NCBI GenBank assembly: GCA_944322025.1
Contig: CALUOH010000031.1
Coordinates: 1-38,423 of the forward strand
Reading direction: 5' to 3'
From: an uncultured Bacteroidales bacterium
GTDB lineage: Bacteria; Bacteroidota; Bacteroidia; Bacteroidales; Paludibacteraceae
Length of the DNA: 38,423 bases
Under the pieces are notes generated by a model. It had not been told where the DNA came from. It was given only the letters and a program-made list of their open reading frames with translations, and made no database searches. Shown here piece by piece: positions 7,554 through 16,498 of the stretch. How positions within the stretch are numbered: the first letter of the stretch is position 1; each line of letters starts with the position of its first letter. The translations under genes were made by a program, and so were the position numbers.

Positions 7554-10208
7554 TTAACACTTCCCTTGTATCTTACACCCCTCGCAACCGCTGCCGCAAC
7601 CGTCTTTCGGGTGCTTCAGCCTCCTGTACACCGCGCGGCCGGCAATATACACCGCCGTCACTATCGCCGCCCCGGCCAGCACCTCCTGCCACACATTATG
7701 CACTACGCTCTGATACACGCAGAAGCTCACCACCCACGCCAGCACCACCGTATACACCGCCGCGAACAAAGCCCACCACCACGAGCCGGTCTCGTTCTTT
7801 ATCGTCGCTATCGTCGCCACGCACGGCACATATATCAGCACGAAGAGCATCAGGCTGACAGCTATAGCCGGAGTAAACGCCCGCGTACCGTCAGCATTCA
7901 ACTCCGTCGCCACCTTCTCCGACAGCGCGGCCTCATCGTCACCCGCGTTGTACAGTATGCCTATCGTACTGACCACTATCTCCTTGGCCGAAATGCCGGA
8001 TAGCAGTGCCACGCTCGTCTTCCAGTCAAAGCCGCACGGTCGCATGGCCGGCTCAATGAAGTGGCCTATCCGCCCGAGGTACGACTGCGACTGCTGCACC
8101 TGCATGGCCGTCAGCTCATCCTCGCCCGCCTGCGCCTCATAGCGCGGGAAATAGCTCAACGCCCAGATGATGACCGACCCCACGAGTATAGTCGTCCCTA
8201 TCTTGCGCAGATACTGTTCGCACTTGTCCCACGTGTCCCTCAGCATCACCTTCACAGTCGGCATCCTGTACGGCGGCAGCTCCATCACGAACGGCGTCTC
8301 CTCCTTCGGAAAAAGAAACCTCTTGAACACCTTCGCCATAACGCCCGCCAGCAGCACCCCAACCATGTAAATGGCAAACAGCACCAGACCCGCGTGCTTC
8401 GGGAAAAACACCGCCGTAAACAGCAGGTATATAGGCAGACGCGCACTGCACGACATGAGCGGCGTGACCAGTATCGTCACCATGCGGCTGTTGCGGTTCT
8501 CTATCGTGCGCGTGGCCATGATGGCCGGCACACTGCACCCGAAACCCATAATCATCGGTATGAACGACCGCCCGTGAAGCCCCACATGGTGCATCACCTT
8601 GTCCATGATGAACGCCACCCGCGCCATATACCCCGAAGCCTCCATCACCGTAATGAAAAGATACAGTATCAGTATGTTCGGCAGAAACACCAGCACACCG
8701 CCCACACCCGCTATGATGCCGTCCACCACAAGGTCTTTCAGCACACCGTCAGGCATATGCCCCGCCACGAAGCTCCCCAGAGCACCCATCCCAACCTCAA
8801 TCCACTCCTGCGGATACGCGCCAAGGATGAAAGTGCACTCGAACATGGCAAACAGGAACACGAGGAATATAGGGAAGCCCAGATACCTGTGCGTCAATAT
8901 CCTGTCCACCCGTGCCGTCACCGTCTTACCCCTCTCCTCCACATGCGGGGTGAACGTCTCCCGCAGTGCGCCCGCGATAAAGCCGTAACGCGCGTCGGCA
9001 ATCACATTCTCCGGCGAATCCTTCATCTCCGCCCTCACGCGTGCCTCAGCCCTGTCCCTCGCCTCCATCACCCGCTCCGAATTGATATAGCGGTTCACCG
9101 TCTGCTCCATCTCCGCGTCATGTTCCAGCAGCTTGATGGCCACATAGCGCGGAGTAAACTCATCCGCGATGGCCGTATACTTGGCCATCACCGCCTTAAT
9201 CTCCCCTATCGCCCTCTCGATACACGCCCCGTAGTTTATATGTATATGCCTCACAGTGTCCTCACCCTTTCCCGCGAGGTCACTCCGCCCCTTCACCGTA
9301 TGCTTGTGCGGCAGCCCCATCTCGTGATACTGCTCGTCCAGCAGCTCATCCCCGTCAGCCGCATGCAGCAGCCGCCCGTCGCTGTCCATATAGTCCGCTC
9401 CTTCATACACATTTATCACAGTCTCGAACAGCTCGTCCAGCCCTATCCTCTTCGGACTCACCGTCGGCACTATAGGTATGCCTATGAGCCTCCCCAGAGT
9501 CTTGTAGTCAAACCTGTCGCCCCTCGCCTCCAGTTCGTCATACATATTCAGCGCGATGACCGTGCGCACATTCATGTCTATCAGCTGCGTAGTGAGGAAC
9601 AGGTTACGCTCCAGGTTCGACGCGTCCACCACATTCACTATCACGTCCGGGCTCTCCTCTTGGATATGCCCTCGCACATACCTCTCCTCCGGACTGTACG
9701 CCGAAAGCGAATACGTACCCGGCAAATCGACAATATTAATCTTGTACCCCTTGAAACTGAACTCCCCCGCCTTCGCGTCCACCGTCACCCCGCTGTAATT
9801 CCCCACCTTCTGGTGCTGCCCTGAGACCATATTGAACAGCGATGTCTTGCCGCAGTTCGGATTACCCACCAGAGCCACCTTAATCTCCTTCCTCTCCTCA
9901 AACGCCACCCGCCTGATATCCTCCTCCGTTATCACCCCGTGATAGTCCGCGTCGAACAGCTCCTTAGCCTTGGCAGCAGCCTCCTCCACCCCTATCACCT
10001 CCACCTTGTCCGCCTCGCTACGCCTCAGCGTGACATTATAGCCCATAATCGAGTACTCTATCGGGTCTTTCAGCGGCGCGGCCTTCACCACCTCCACCAC
10101 CTTACCCTTGATAAAGCCCATCTCCACTATCCTCTTGCGGAACCCCCCGTGCCCCGCCACTTTCACAATGACAGCCCTATCGCCTATATTCAAATCCGAC
10201 AGTTTCAT
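7554..10208 (-). CDS. feoB: Fused FeoA-FeoB ferrous iron transporter
   Basis: An 884-residue inner-membrane Fe(II) importer. Residues 1-75 are a FeoA/SH3-like domain. The GTPase domain follows, with G1 GNPNCGKT at 115-122, the switch I region VGNYSGVTVD, G3 DLPG at 161-164 and an NMYD G4 motif. A helical spacer leads to the membrane part with the two Gate regions (for example MGFGCSVPAIMATRT and LLSGISAKEIVVSTIG). The C-terminus carries a Cys cluster (CGSGCEGCKIQGKC) that may bind a metal or sense redox state. The FeoA-FeoB fusion is common in Bacteroidales. It has its own promoter upstream, an AAGGAG ribosome binding site before the ATG, and the shared terminator at 7489-7528, so it is monocistronic. 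No Fur box was recognised by eye. Confidence 0.95.
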   Translation of the reverse strand: MKLSDLNIGDRAVIVKVAGHGGFRKRIVEMGFIKGKVVEVVKAAPLKDPIEYSIMGYNVTLRRSEADKVEVIGVEEAAAKAKELFDADYHGVITEEDIRRVAFEERKEIKVALVGNPNCGKTSLFNMVSGQHQKVGNYSGVTVDAKAGEFSFKGYKINIVDLPGTYSLSAYSPEERYVRGHIQEESPDVIVNVVDASNLERNLFLTTQLIDMNVRTVIALNMYDELEARGDRFDYKTLGRLIGIPIVPTVSPKRIGLDELFETVINVYEGADYMDSDGRLLHAADGDELLDEQYHEMGLPHKHTVKGRSDLAGKGEDTVRHIHINYGACIERAIGEIKAVMAKYTAIADEFTPRYVAIKLLEHDAEMEQTVNRYINSERVMEARDRAEARVRAEMKDSPENVIADARYGFIAGALRETFTPHVEERGKTVTARVDRILTHRYLGFPIFLVFLFAMFECTFILGAYPQEWIEVGMGALGSFVAGHMPDGVLKDLVVDGIIAGVGGVLVFLPNILILYLFITVMEASGYMARVAFIMDKVMHHVGLHGRSFIPMIMGFGCSVPAIMATRTIENRNSRMVTILVTPLMSCSARLPIYLLFTAVFFPKHAGLVLFAIYMVGVLLAGVMAKVFKRFLFPKEETPFVMELPPYRMPTVKVMLRDTWDKCEQYLRKIGTTILVGSVIIWALSYFPRYEAQAGEDELTAMQVQQSQSYLGRIGHFIEPAMRPCGFDWKTSVALLSGISAKEIVVSTIGILYNAGDDEAALSEKVATELNADGTRAFTPAIAVSLMLFVLIYVPCVATIATIKNETGSWWWALFAAVYTVVLAWVVSFCVYQSVVHNVWQEVLAGAAIVTAVYIAGRAVYRRLKHPKDGCGSGCEGCKIQGKC

Positions 10209-10273
10209 CCTGCTCCTTCACTTCTTGAAATCCGTACTATGCCGCCGCGTCCTCGCGCACCCTTACGGCACCA

Positions 10274-10305
10274 CAAAGTTACACATTATATTCCCCCGCG
10301 CCAAT
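10274..10305 (-). promoter_or_regulatory. Promoter of feoAB
   Basis: On the minus strand TAACTTTG (10274-10281) forms a good -7 element, with a weaker -33 element ATTG (10302-10305) 20 nt upstream. The 5' leader would be about 60 nt. Confidence 0.5.
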
Positions 10306-10408
10306 ACCTGAACATAGGTATATACACGTCATCAAATACGCATATACAAACACAAATGGCACAGACATATCAGCCTGTGCCATCCGCTATTCAATTATAG
10401 TCGCAGAT

Positions 10409-12835
10409 TCAATGTACGACAACCTTACGTATTTCCGAGCCGCACCGAACAACATACACACCTGCACGAGCAACGTATATTATAACATCATCGCCAATAT
10501 AGACTCTTCTTCCTGCTACATCATATACCTCTACCTGCCCTTCTGCATTAACCATCTCTATCATCCCATCGCGTCCATAAACCTCAAAACTGTTATCTTT
10601 CACTTCATCCAAAGGAGTAGTATCACGCTCAAAATACGCTATTATACGTTCGTCATATTTTACAGTTACCAGTCTAGGATTATCTGCCACACCGTCACTC
10701 CATTGCTCGAAGTAATATCCTCTTTCTGGGATAGCGGCTATTTCCACCGTCTCACCATATTTGTATGTTCCACCTCCTATCACATGTCCTTCAACCTCAT
10801 TTTCAGTTTCAACTGTAAGTGTATATCGCTGCTCTTCAAACACAGCAATAATAATTGTATCCTGAACAACAGACAGAGTCCTTGGATTAGCCGTAATACC
10901 ATCATCCCATTTAACAAATATATAACCGTCTTCGGCCACTGCCGCTATTTCCGCTGTAGCTCCACTCTTAAATACACCACCTCCTACTACCTTACCCATA
11001 AAATCGTCATTAGATTGGACTCGTACTGTATAATACACAGACTCTTCTGTAAATTCTGCTGTTATCACCGTATCCTGTGTAACATTTAGTCTCCTCGGAT
11101 TCTCAATCTCGCCGTCACTCCACCGTGCAAACGCATAACCGCTTTTCGCTATTGCCGCCACATCAGCTAACTCTCCATTTTTATACCTTCCACCACCTGT
11201 CACTGTTCCCTTAGACTCGTCTGCCGAACGGACTGTCACCATAAAATATGCCTCTTCAGGTTCAAACTTAGCGGTCAACGCTGTATCTTGTATAACTACT
11301 AGCCGCCGTGGATTGTCCAATACACCATCACTCCATGAAACAAACCTGTATCCATCCAGTGCTACTGCCGCCAATTCAGCAGTCGCGTTCTGCTTATATT
11401 CGCCGCCTCCAACAACACTACCCATAGTCTCATCTTCAGGTATAGCACTAACCACAAAACGTATCTCATCAAACTGTGCTGTCAACGCCGTATCCTGCAT
11501 GACAACCATATTGCGCGGATTCTCTACAACCCCGTCACTCCAACCGACAAACTTATAGCCAACATTTGGCAATGCTTCAATCTCAACGCTATCGGCATAT
11601 TTATATCTGCCGCCACCAATCACACTGCCCATAGACTCATTATCTGTTAAAACAGTAACAGAACAATACTTATCTCCGAACTCAGCATTCATTACAGTAT
11701 CATGCGTGACAATTATACTCCTCGGATTCACAGTAACACCGTCACTCCACTTTATGAACTCATAGCCCACCTTTGGCAATGCCTCAATCTCAATAGTATC
11801 ACCATATTTGAAACTACCACCACCAATCACACTGCCCATAGACTCATTATCTGTCTGAACCGTCACAGTACTATATATATCACCAAATATTGCTCTAAGC
11901 ACAGTATCACTCGTAAGTATCACTGTCCTCGGATTATCCATCACACCATCACCCCAACCCGTAAAAACATAACCTGTACGAGCCTCGGCAGTAACAATGT
12001 ATGTACGCCCATTACAATTCTCAGGCTCATCCACAAATATATCTCCGCGTGAATAATCCCAATCCACCATAAACTTATACATAGTGGTCTCCACTATATC
12101 AGGATATATATAGTTCCATGGAGAGGCATTTTGGTAAGCATACCTACTGCCTATCGGGACATACAATCTCAGATACTCACTGTTAAAACTATTTGACGCC
12201 ACACTCATATTCAAAGGGTTTTCCTCACAAAAACATATACTCCGAATACCACTACCATAAAAAGCCATTTCTCCTATACTCTTAACAGACTTCGGTATAC
12301 TTATTGTTTGTAGACTGTCACATTCCTCAAAAGTATAAGCTTCTATCTGACCTAATGAATTTGGTATATTGATTTCTTTGAGCCAAACACAATGGTTAAA
12401 CGCTCCACACCCTATGCGAGTCACTGAATTTGGCAAATCAATAGTCTTTATCGTCCGGCAAAAATAAAAGGCCGAATCCCCTATCTCTGTCAGTGCATTA
12501 GACATCTTAATGGAGCTGAGTCCGTCACACCAATAAAAAGCTTTATTCCCAATTTTTGTCACCGTATTAGGCATAGAAACTATTGGCACTTCGACACAAT
12601 TCATAAATGCACTGTCACCTATTTCAGTCACAGTATATACTTCATCATTGTATTGCACAGTTGAAGGTATACGTATCTCACTAAAATAATCAGCCTTACA
12701 TACCCTCACACTTTTAGAGTCTATAATTTCATAATAAATGGTCAAGCCAATCTCGTTTACAGCACTGAAATCATAGGCCCACGCAATAGTCGTCCATATC
12801 AGCAAAACAGCCGACAAAATAAATCTATTCCTCAT
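10409..12835 (-). CDS. BspA-like leucine-rich-repeat surface protein with seven InlB-type repeats
   Basis: About 808 residues from the ATG at 12833-12835; a TTG three codons upstream is a less likely start. A signal peptide (first 20 or so residues, ending IAWA) is followed by BspA/LRR_5-type leucine-rich repeats (about 50-230) with the T-x-I-G-x-x-A-F pattern. Seven tandem repeats of about 69 residues come next, related to the InlB B-repeat/bacterial repeat families, each with GY-x-F-x-x-W-x-DG, NPR and DT-x-x-x-A-x-F. The first repeat is diverged. The end (AGVYVVRCGSEIRKVVVH) resembles a type IX sorting tail. Proteins of this kind act in adhesion to host or other cells. The gene is visibly richer in A+T than both neighbours and has its own promoter, which suggests acquisition or relaxed composition. 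The exact ligand is unknown. Confidence 0.85.
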   Translation of the reverse strand: MRNRFILSAVLLIWTTIAWAYDFSAVNEIGLTIYYEIIDSKSVRVCKADYFSEIRIPSTVQYNDEVYTVTEIGDSAFMNCVEVPIVSMPNTVTKIGNKAFYWCDGLSSIKMSNALTEIGDSAFYFCRTIKTIDLPNSVTRIGCGAFNHCVWLKEINIPNSLGQIEAYTFEECDSLQTISIPKSVKSIGEMAFYGSGIRSICFCEENPLNMSVASNSFNSEYLRLYVPIGSRYAYQNASPWNYIYPDIVETTMYKFMVDWDYSRGDIFVDEPENCNGRTYIVTAEARTGYVFTGWGDGVMDNPRTVILTSDTVLRAIFGDIYSTVTVQTDNESMGSVIGGGSFKYGDTIEIEALPKVGYEFIKWSDGVTVNPRSIIVTHDTVMNAEFGDKYCSVTVLTDNESMGSVIGGGRYKYADSVEIEALPNVGYKFVGWSDGVVENPRNMVVMQDTALTAQFDEIRFVVSAIPEDETMGSVVGGGEYKQNATAELAAVALDGYRFVSWSDGVLDNPRRLVVIQDTALTAKFEPEEAYFMVTVRSADESKGTVTGGGRYKNGELADVAAIAKSGYAFARWSDGEIENPRRLNVTQDTVITAEFTEESVYYTVRVQSNDDFMGKVVGGGVFKSGATAEIAAVAEDGYIFVKWDDGITANPRTLSVVQDTIIIAVFEEQRYTLTVETENEVEGHVIGGGTYKYGETVEIAAIPERGYYFEQWSDGVADNPRLVTVKYDERIIAYFERDTTPLDEVKDNSFEVYGRDGMIEMVNAEGQVEVYDVAGRRVYIGDDVIIYVARAGVYVVRCGSEIRKVVVH
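10625..12080 (-). repeat. Coding tandem repeats of about 207 bp in the surface protein
   Basis: Seven in-frame units encode the InlB-type repeats. Units 2 and 3 are the youngest: a 35-nt stretch at 11613-11647 recurs identically at 11820-11854, exactly 207 nt (69 codons) away, with further near-identity around it. The other units have diverged at DNA level but keep the protein pattern. Confidence 0.85.
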
Positions 12836-12930
12836 ATCAATCAATTTAAAAATACTTCATTACATTATCAAGTATTATATATACCTCAGACAGAAATATT
12901 ACCTCTGATATTTTCACTAATAATCAACTG

Positions 12931-12964
12931 CAAAGGTACTTTTATTTCTCTCGTCATATTCAAA
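12931..12964 (-). promoter_or_regulatory. Promoter of the BspA-like gene
   Basis: On the minus strand TTTG (12961-12964) and TACCTTTG (12931-12938) are separated by 22 nt, and both elements match the Bacteroidota consensus. The -33 TTTG is set in a long T run on the minus strand. The leader would be about 90 nt. Confidence 0.6.
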
Positions 12965-13081
12965 AAAAAAAAAAACGATTCATAAATCTTACAAATACAG
13001 CTCCCTTGCAAACAAAATACTGTGAAAAGATAGACTCAATAGCATAGACAGCGCATCCCCAATCTCTTTAAGTTAATCAAG

Positions 13082-13100
13082 GTTAAAAACACGTACTCTC
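13082..13100 (+). repeat. Dispersed intergenic repeat, copy 2
   Basis: Exact copy of GTTAAAAACACGTACTCTC followed by AAGCCAGC and a CCCTACGGACAC segment that is also found after the copy at 32034. It lacks the extra stem bases upstream. Confidence 0.75.
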
Positions 13101-13168
13101 AAGCCAGCTTCTCCGAAGACCCTACGGACACTCATCCATCCTCCTGCCTTCCTACACGCCAATGCAAA

Positions 13169-13199
13169 AAGGGGAAGCCCCATACAGGAGCTTCCCCTT
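13169..13199 (-). terminator. Terminator downstream of the nucleotide-sugar operon
   Basis: A 10-bp stem (13169-13178 with 13190-13199) with an 11-nt loop is followed on the minus strand by a run of T residues. It lies about 225 nt after the wbpB stop, giving a long 3' untranslated region. Confidence 0.75.
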
Positions 13200-13422
13200 G
13201 AAACTATTATCCAAATGTATAGTTATGTATCTGCTTACAGATAACGGATATGCCATTCAGCTGGTTAGAAAGCAGCCACACTCATATTACGAAACATAAC
13301 GGTCACACACCTTGGCACAACTTCATGCAGCTCTCATATCCGCCTCTCGTTCGCCGAATGCTGTGTGACCTCTCTAAACACTCCACCTCTGCCTTGTGCA
13401 GACGATAGACGCGTTGGTAGCG

Positions 13423-14388
13423 TCACCACCCGAACGGGTGTTTCGTCAGCGGCAGTCTTGCCAGCGGGTGATAGTCCCCTTTAAGCCCCACAGGCTTGGC
13501 GTTGCGTATGTCATACACCATATTGATAGCGGCACGCGCATCGTCCACGCCGAAACCGTTGCCCGCAAGTATCTGGCGGTAACTTTCTGTATGCAACTCG
13601 GTAAATCCTTGGCTGAACTCAAACTCCTCACCGTCAATCTTGATAACGCGGTATGTCCGCTTCCCCCCTTCCAGCGCATGCCTCGGCAGAGTGTCCGCGT
13701 TTATGCTGAGGAAATATCGCACCCGCGCACGGTCAAGTTCTATGTAGCCCGCAGCGCGGTCGTGTGAGCTGACATGCACAATATTACTCTTTACACCGCC
13801 GAACACCCATTGCAACATATCATAGAAGTGTATGCCGATATTCGTAGCCACCCCGCCGCTCTTATGCACGTCCCCCTTCCAGCTCGTATAGTACCAGTTC
13901 CCGCGTGAGGTTATGTACGTGAGGTCCACATCGTACGTTTTGTCGGCCGGTGCAGCCTCCACCCTCTTTTTCAGTGCTATGATTGACTCGTGCAGGCGCA
14001 GCTGCAATATGGTGTATATGCGCTTCCCCGTATCGCGCTCCACAGTCTGGAGCCCGTCTATGTTCCATGGATTGAGCACAAGAGGCTTCTCGCATATCAC
14101 GTCTGCCCCCATCCTGAGCCCGTAGCGCATGTGCGCATCGTGCAGGTAATTGGGCGTACAGATTGACAGAAAGTCTATCGCCTTGTCCGTCCCGTTCAGC
14201 TTGGTGCAATGACGGTCAAACAGCTCCTGCTCCGTAAAGAAAGAGGCATCCGGGAAATAGCTGTCGAGTATGCCCACGCAGTCAAACTTGTCGTATGCGG
14301 CCACCAGCCTGTTTCCCGTACCGCTTATTGCGCGCAGATGGCGCGGGGCGACATATCCGGCCACCCCTATAAGTGCAAAGTTCTTCAT
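13423..14388 (-). CDS. wbpB: UDP-GlcNAcA 3-dehydrogenase, Gfo/Idh/MocA family (WbpB/WlbA type)
   Basis: A 321-residue NAD(H)-dependent oxidoreductase. The nucleotide-binding N-terminus reads FALIGVAGYVAPRH, the family EKP motif is at 100-102, and a catalytic-region His lies in GVATNIGIHFYDML. WbpB/WlbA oxidises C3 of UDP-N-acetyl-glucosaminuronic acid; the ketone is then aminated by WbpE/WlbC. Both the AAGY start and the context with wbpA, wbpD, wbpE and wbpI on the same strand support this over a generic sugar dehydrogenase. It is the last gene of the cluster, 56 nt after wbpD, and is followed by the terminator at 13169-13199. Activity on the exact sugar is inferred from the set of neighbours. 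Confidence 0.85.
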   Translation of the reverse strand: MKNFALIGVAGYVAPRHLRAISGTGNRLVAAYDKFDCVGILDSYFPDASFFTEQELFDRHCTKLNGTDKAIDFLSICTPNYLHDAHMRYGLRMGADVICEKPLVLNPWNIDGLQTVERDTGKRIYTILQLRLHESIIALKKRVEAAPADKTYDVDLTYITSRGNWYYTSWKGDVHKSGGVATNIGIHFYDMLQWVFGGVKSNIVHVSSHDRAAGYIELDRARVRYFLSINADTLPRHALEGGKRTYRVIKIDGEEFEFSQGFTELHTESYRQILAGNGFGVDDARAAINMVYDIRNAKPVGLKGDYHPLARLPLTKHPFGW

Positions 14389-14444
14389 CTATCTTCTGTT
14401 TATGTGCATCACATGAGTGGGCAAATACCTCCACTCTCTGAATC

Positions 14445-15020
14445 TTATTTTATTCTGACAACATTATCCTTGTCCATCCTGTACTCCTGCCCCGTCTCCG
14501 GGCATACGGCTATGCCCTCCCCGTCAAAATTCAGTCGGCAACCGTTCTCGCTCACCCACCCTATCTGACGGGCAGGATTACCGGCTACAAGCGCATACGG
14601 CTTGACATTGTGCGTCACCACACTCCCCGCTCCGACCATGGCATACTCCCCTATCTCGTTGCCGCACACTATTGTGGAGTTCGCTCCTATCGTCGCGCCG
14701 CGCCTGACCGTCGTTCTTCTGAATTCGTTCTTCCTGTCCACATGGCTGCGCGGGTTGATGACATTGGTAAATGTGACCGACGGACCGAGAAAAACATAGT
14801 CCTCGCATACCACCCCGCTGTATATCGACACATTATTCTGTATCTTCACGTTATTACCTATTATACCCCCGCTGGCCACCATGACGTTCTGCCCAAGATT
14901 GCAGCCCGACCCTATCACACAGCCCGACATGATATGCGAAAAGTGCCATATCTTCGTGCCCTCGCCTATCGTGCAACCCTCGTCGACACACACGGTGTCA
15001 TGTTTGAAATATGCGCTCAT
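14445..15020 (-). CDS. wbpD: UDP-GlcNAc3NA N-acetyltransferase, left-handed beta-helix (WbpD/WlbB type)
   Basis: A 191-residue hexapeptide-repeat acetyltransferase. Repeated I-G-x-x-x-x-[IV] turns form the helix from about 10 to 145. Typical WbpD/WlbB stretches are visible: [45 protein letters not shown] and the [12 protein letters not shown] end. A C-terminal tail holds two Cys residues (NGCRL and [10 protein letters not shown]), as in relatives with a small zinc-ribbon-like end. It acetylates the 3-amino group of the UDP sugar, using acetyl-CoA. It is separated from upstream wbpE by an unusual 347-bp gap, so it may have its own promoter together with wbpB. Confidence 0.9.
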   Translation of the reverse strand: MSAYFKHDTVCVDEGCTIGEGTKIWHFSHIMSGCVIGSGCNLGQNVMVASGGIIGNNVKIQNNVSIYSGVVCEDYVFLGPSVTFTNVINPRSHVDRKNEFRRTTVRRGATIGANSTIVCGNEIGEYAMVGAGSVVTHNVKPYALVAGNPARQIGWVSENGCRLNFDGEGIAVCPETGQEYRMDKDNVVRIK

Positions 15021-15367
15021 ATGTTATCTGTTTAACGTCAGTTCGACATAACACCCATTGCCTGCATTCCGGCATCTTCCCCATATATCTTCACACTGTC
15101 CAATACACCCTCCGCTATCCGGCCACCACACCCCCATTGTGTACGCGCTCCGTCTGTAAACCCTTGTTATACAGAGTTGTTAGTTACCCCTCAGCTACCT
15201 CCACGCTATCCCCTCCTTACCCTCTCCTTAGCCATCACGCCTCTTTGTGCCTGATTGTTGCAAAAAGTATCAGAAACGGAAACTCATCGTCACGATACTT
15301 ATCTTGCCCACCCGCCGAATCCTGTACCCGTCCGCGTAGAGCCGCAGGCTTATATCGGACACGTTAT
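15021..15367. other. 347-bp gap inside the sugar cluster
   Basis: No believable gene. Its middle (about 15165-15285) resembles the middle of the other large gap in the cluster (20610-20745): both have a CCCTTG start, a CAGCTA block, TTACCCTCTCC, CTCTTT-TGCCCCTG-like sequence and AAAGTATCA in the same order. It might hold a promoter for wbpD-wbpB, but no clean consensus was seen. Confidence 0.4.
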
Positions 15368-16498
15368 TTACATGGCGACTGCTTCCGTCAGTGCATCCGA
15401 TATATACTTCAACTGTACCTCATCAAGTTCCGTATGCATCGGCAGGCTCATGACAGATGCCGCAAGCCTTTCAGCCACAGGGAAATCCCCCGCATGATAA
15501 CCGAGTGGCTCATACGCCTTTTGCAGATGCAGCGGTATAGGATAATATACCATTGTCGGCACTCCCCGCTCCGCGAGCCGCCTCCGCACCGCCTCTCGGT
15601 CTATCCCTTCTGTCTTGACTGTATATTGGTGAAATACATGCGTGGAATATGGCGCTTTTGTCGGCAGGACTATTCCGCCCACCCCTTTCAGTGCGGTGTC
15701 ATAGTATGCCGCCGCCCGCCGCCGTGCTTCGGCATACCCGTCAAGGTGTGGCAACTTGGCATCCAGCACTGCGGCCTGTATGCTGTCGAGACGCGAGTTG
15801 ACCCCTACCCTGTCATAGTGGTATCGTTCTGACATGCCGTGGTTGGCTATGGAGCGTATCTTCGCCGCTAACGCATCGTCGTTGGTAAACAAGGCACCCC
15901 CGTCGCCGTAGCAGCCGAGGTTCTTCGATGGGAAAAACGATGTGCAGCCTATATCTCCCATACAGCCGCTCATGGCCGTCTTCCCGTCACTGAACGTGTA
16001 CGATGCCCCTATCGACTGGCACGCATCCTCCACCACATATATTCCCCGCTCCCTTGCCAGCCGCAGAAGTGGTTCCATATCGGCGTTCTGCCCGAAAAGA
16101 TGTACTGGCACGATGGCGCGTGTGCGTTCGGTGATAGCCTGCATCACTGAGTCGACTGACACGTTCATCGTATCATACTCCACATCTACCAGCACGGGCT
16201 TCAGTCCCAGCAGCGATATGGCCTCCACTGCCGAAACAAAAGAAAAAGCGGGCGTTATGACCTCATCGCCCGCTTGCAGCCCGAGAGCCATTAGCGCAAT
16301 TGTCAGTGCATCGCTGCCGTTGCCCACTGCCACGACATGGCACACGCCGAGATATTGGGCCATATGCTCCTGAAAGAGCGTTACTTTGTCCCCTTTCACA
16401 AATGCGCACGACTCCAATACCTCCCTTATCCCCCCGTCTATCTCTCCCTTTATCTTCTCATATTGGGAACGTAGGTCTACCATCTGTATCTTCTTCAC
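15368..16498 (-). CDS. wbpE: UDP-3-keto-GlcNAcA aminotransferase, DegT/DnrJ/EryC1 family (WbpE/WlbC type)
   Basis: A 376-residue PLP-dependent sugar aminotransferase. The PLP lysine is Lys192 in SFFPSKNLGCYGDGG, with the family GNGSDAL (about 60-66), VEDACQSIGA (about 157-166) and NSRLDSIQAA signatures. It transfers an amino group from glutamate to C3 of the 3-keto sugar made by WbpB. The start is GTG at 16496-16498, overlapping the wbpI stop by four bases (GTGA); the N-terminus KKIQMVDLRSQYEKIK matches family members, which supports this start over the internal ATG at codon 6. In Porphyromonas gingivalis the homologue is PorR, needed for A-LPS and for anchoring type IX cargo. Confidence 0.92.
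   Translation of the reverse strand: MKKIQMVDLRSQYEKIKGEIDGGIREVLESCAFVKGDKVTLFQEHMAQYLGVCHVVAVGNGSDALTIALMALGLQAGDEVITPAFSFVSAVEAISLLGLKPVLVDVEYDTMNVSVDSVMQAITERTRAIVPVHLFGQNADMEPLLRLARERGIYVVEDACQSIGASYTFSDGKTAMSGCMGDIGCTSFFPSKNLGCYGDGGALFTNDDALAAKIRSIANHGMSERYHYDRVGVNSRLDSIQAAVLDAKLPHLDGYAEARRRAAAYYDTALKGVGGIVLPTKAPYSTHVFHQYTVKTEGIDREAVRRRLAERGVPTMVYYPIPLHLQKAYEPLGYHAGDFPVAERLAASVMSLPMHTELDEVQLKYISDALTEAVAM

Larger units (their letters stand above)
12845..13422. other. Intergenic region between wbpB and the BspA-like gene
   Basis: About 580 bp without a gene. It contains the BspA-like promoter, a dispersed repeat copy (13082-13100) and a terminator (13169-13199). The part between the terminator and the wbpB stop (13200-13422) has no believable ORF. 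It does carry a 9-bp inverted repeat GGTCACACA/TGTGTGACC (13301-13309 and 13362-13370) and a smaller stem near 13226-13244, so it may be a structured 3' untranslated region or small RNA of the sugar operon. Confidence 0.5.

Noticed and set aside
8061..9824. A 587-codon plus-strand open frame opposite feoAB
   Set aside because: Arg/His/Pro-rich antisense product; feoAB is complete on the minus strand.
10625..12080. Regular direct repeats that might be read as a CRISPR array
   Set aside because: The repeats are in frame, about 207 bp long, and encode a known protein repeat.
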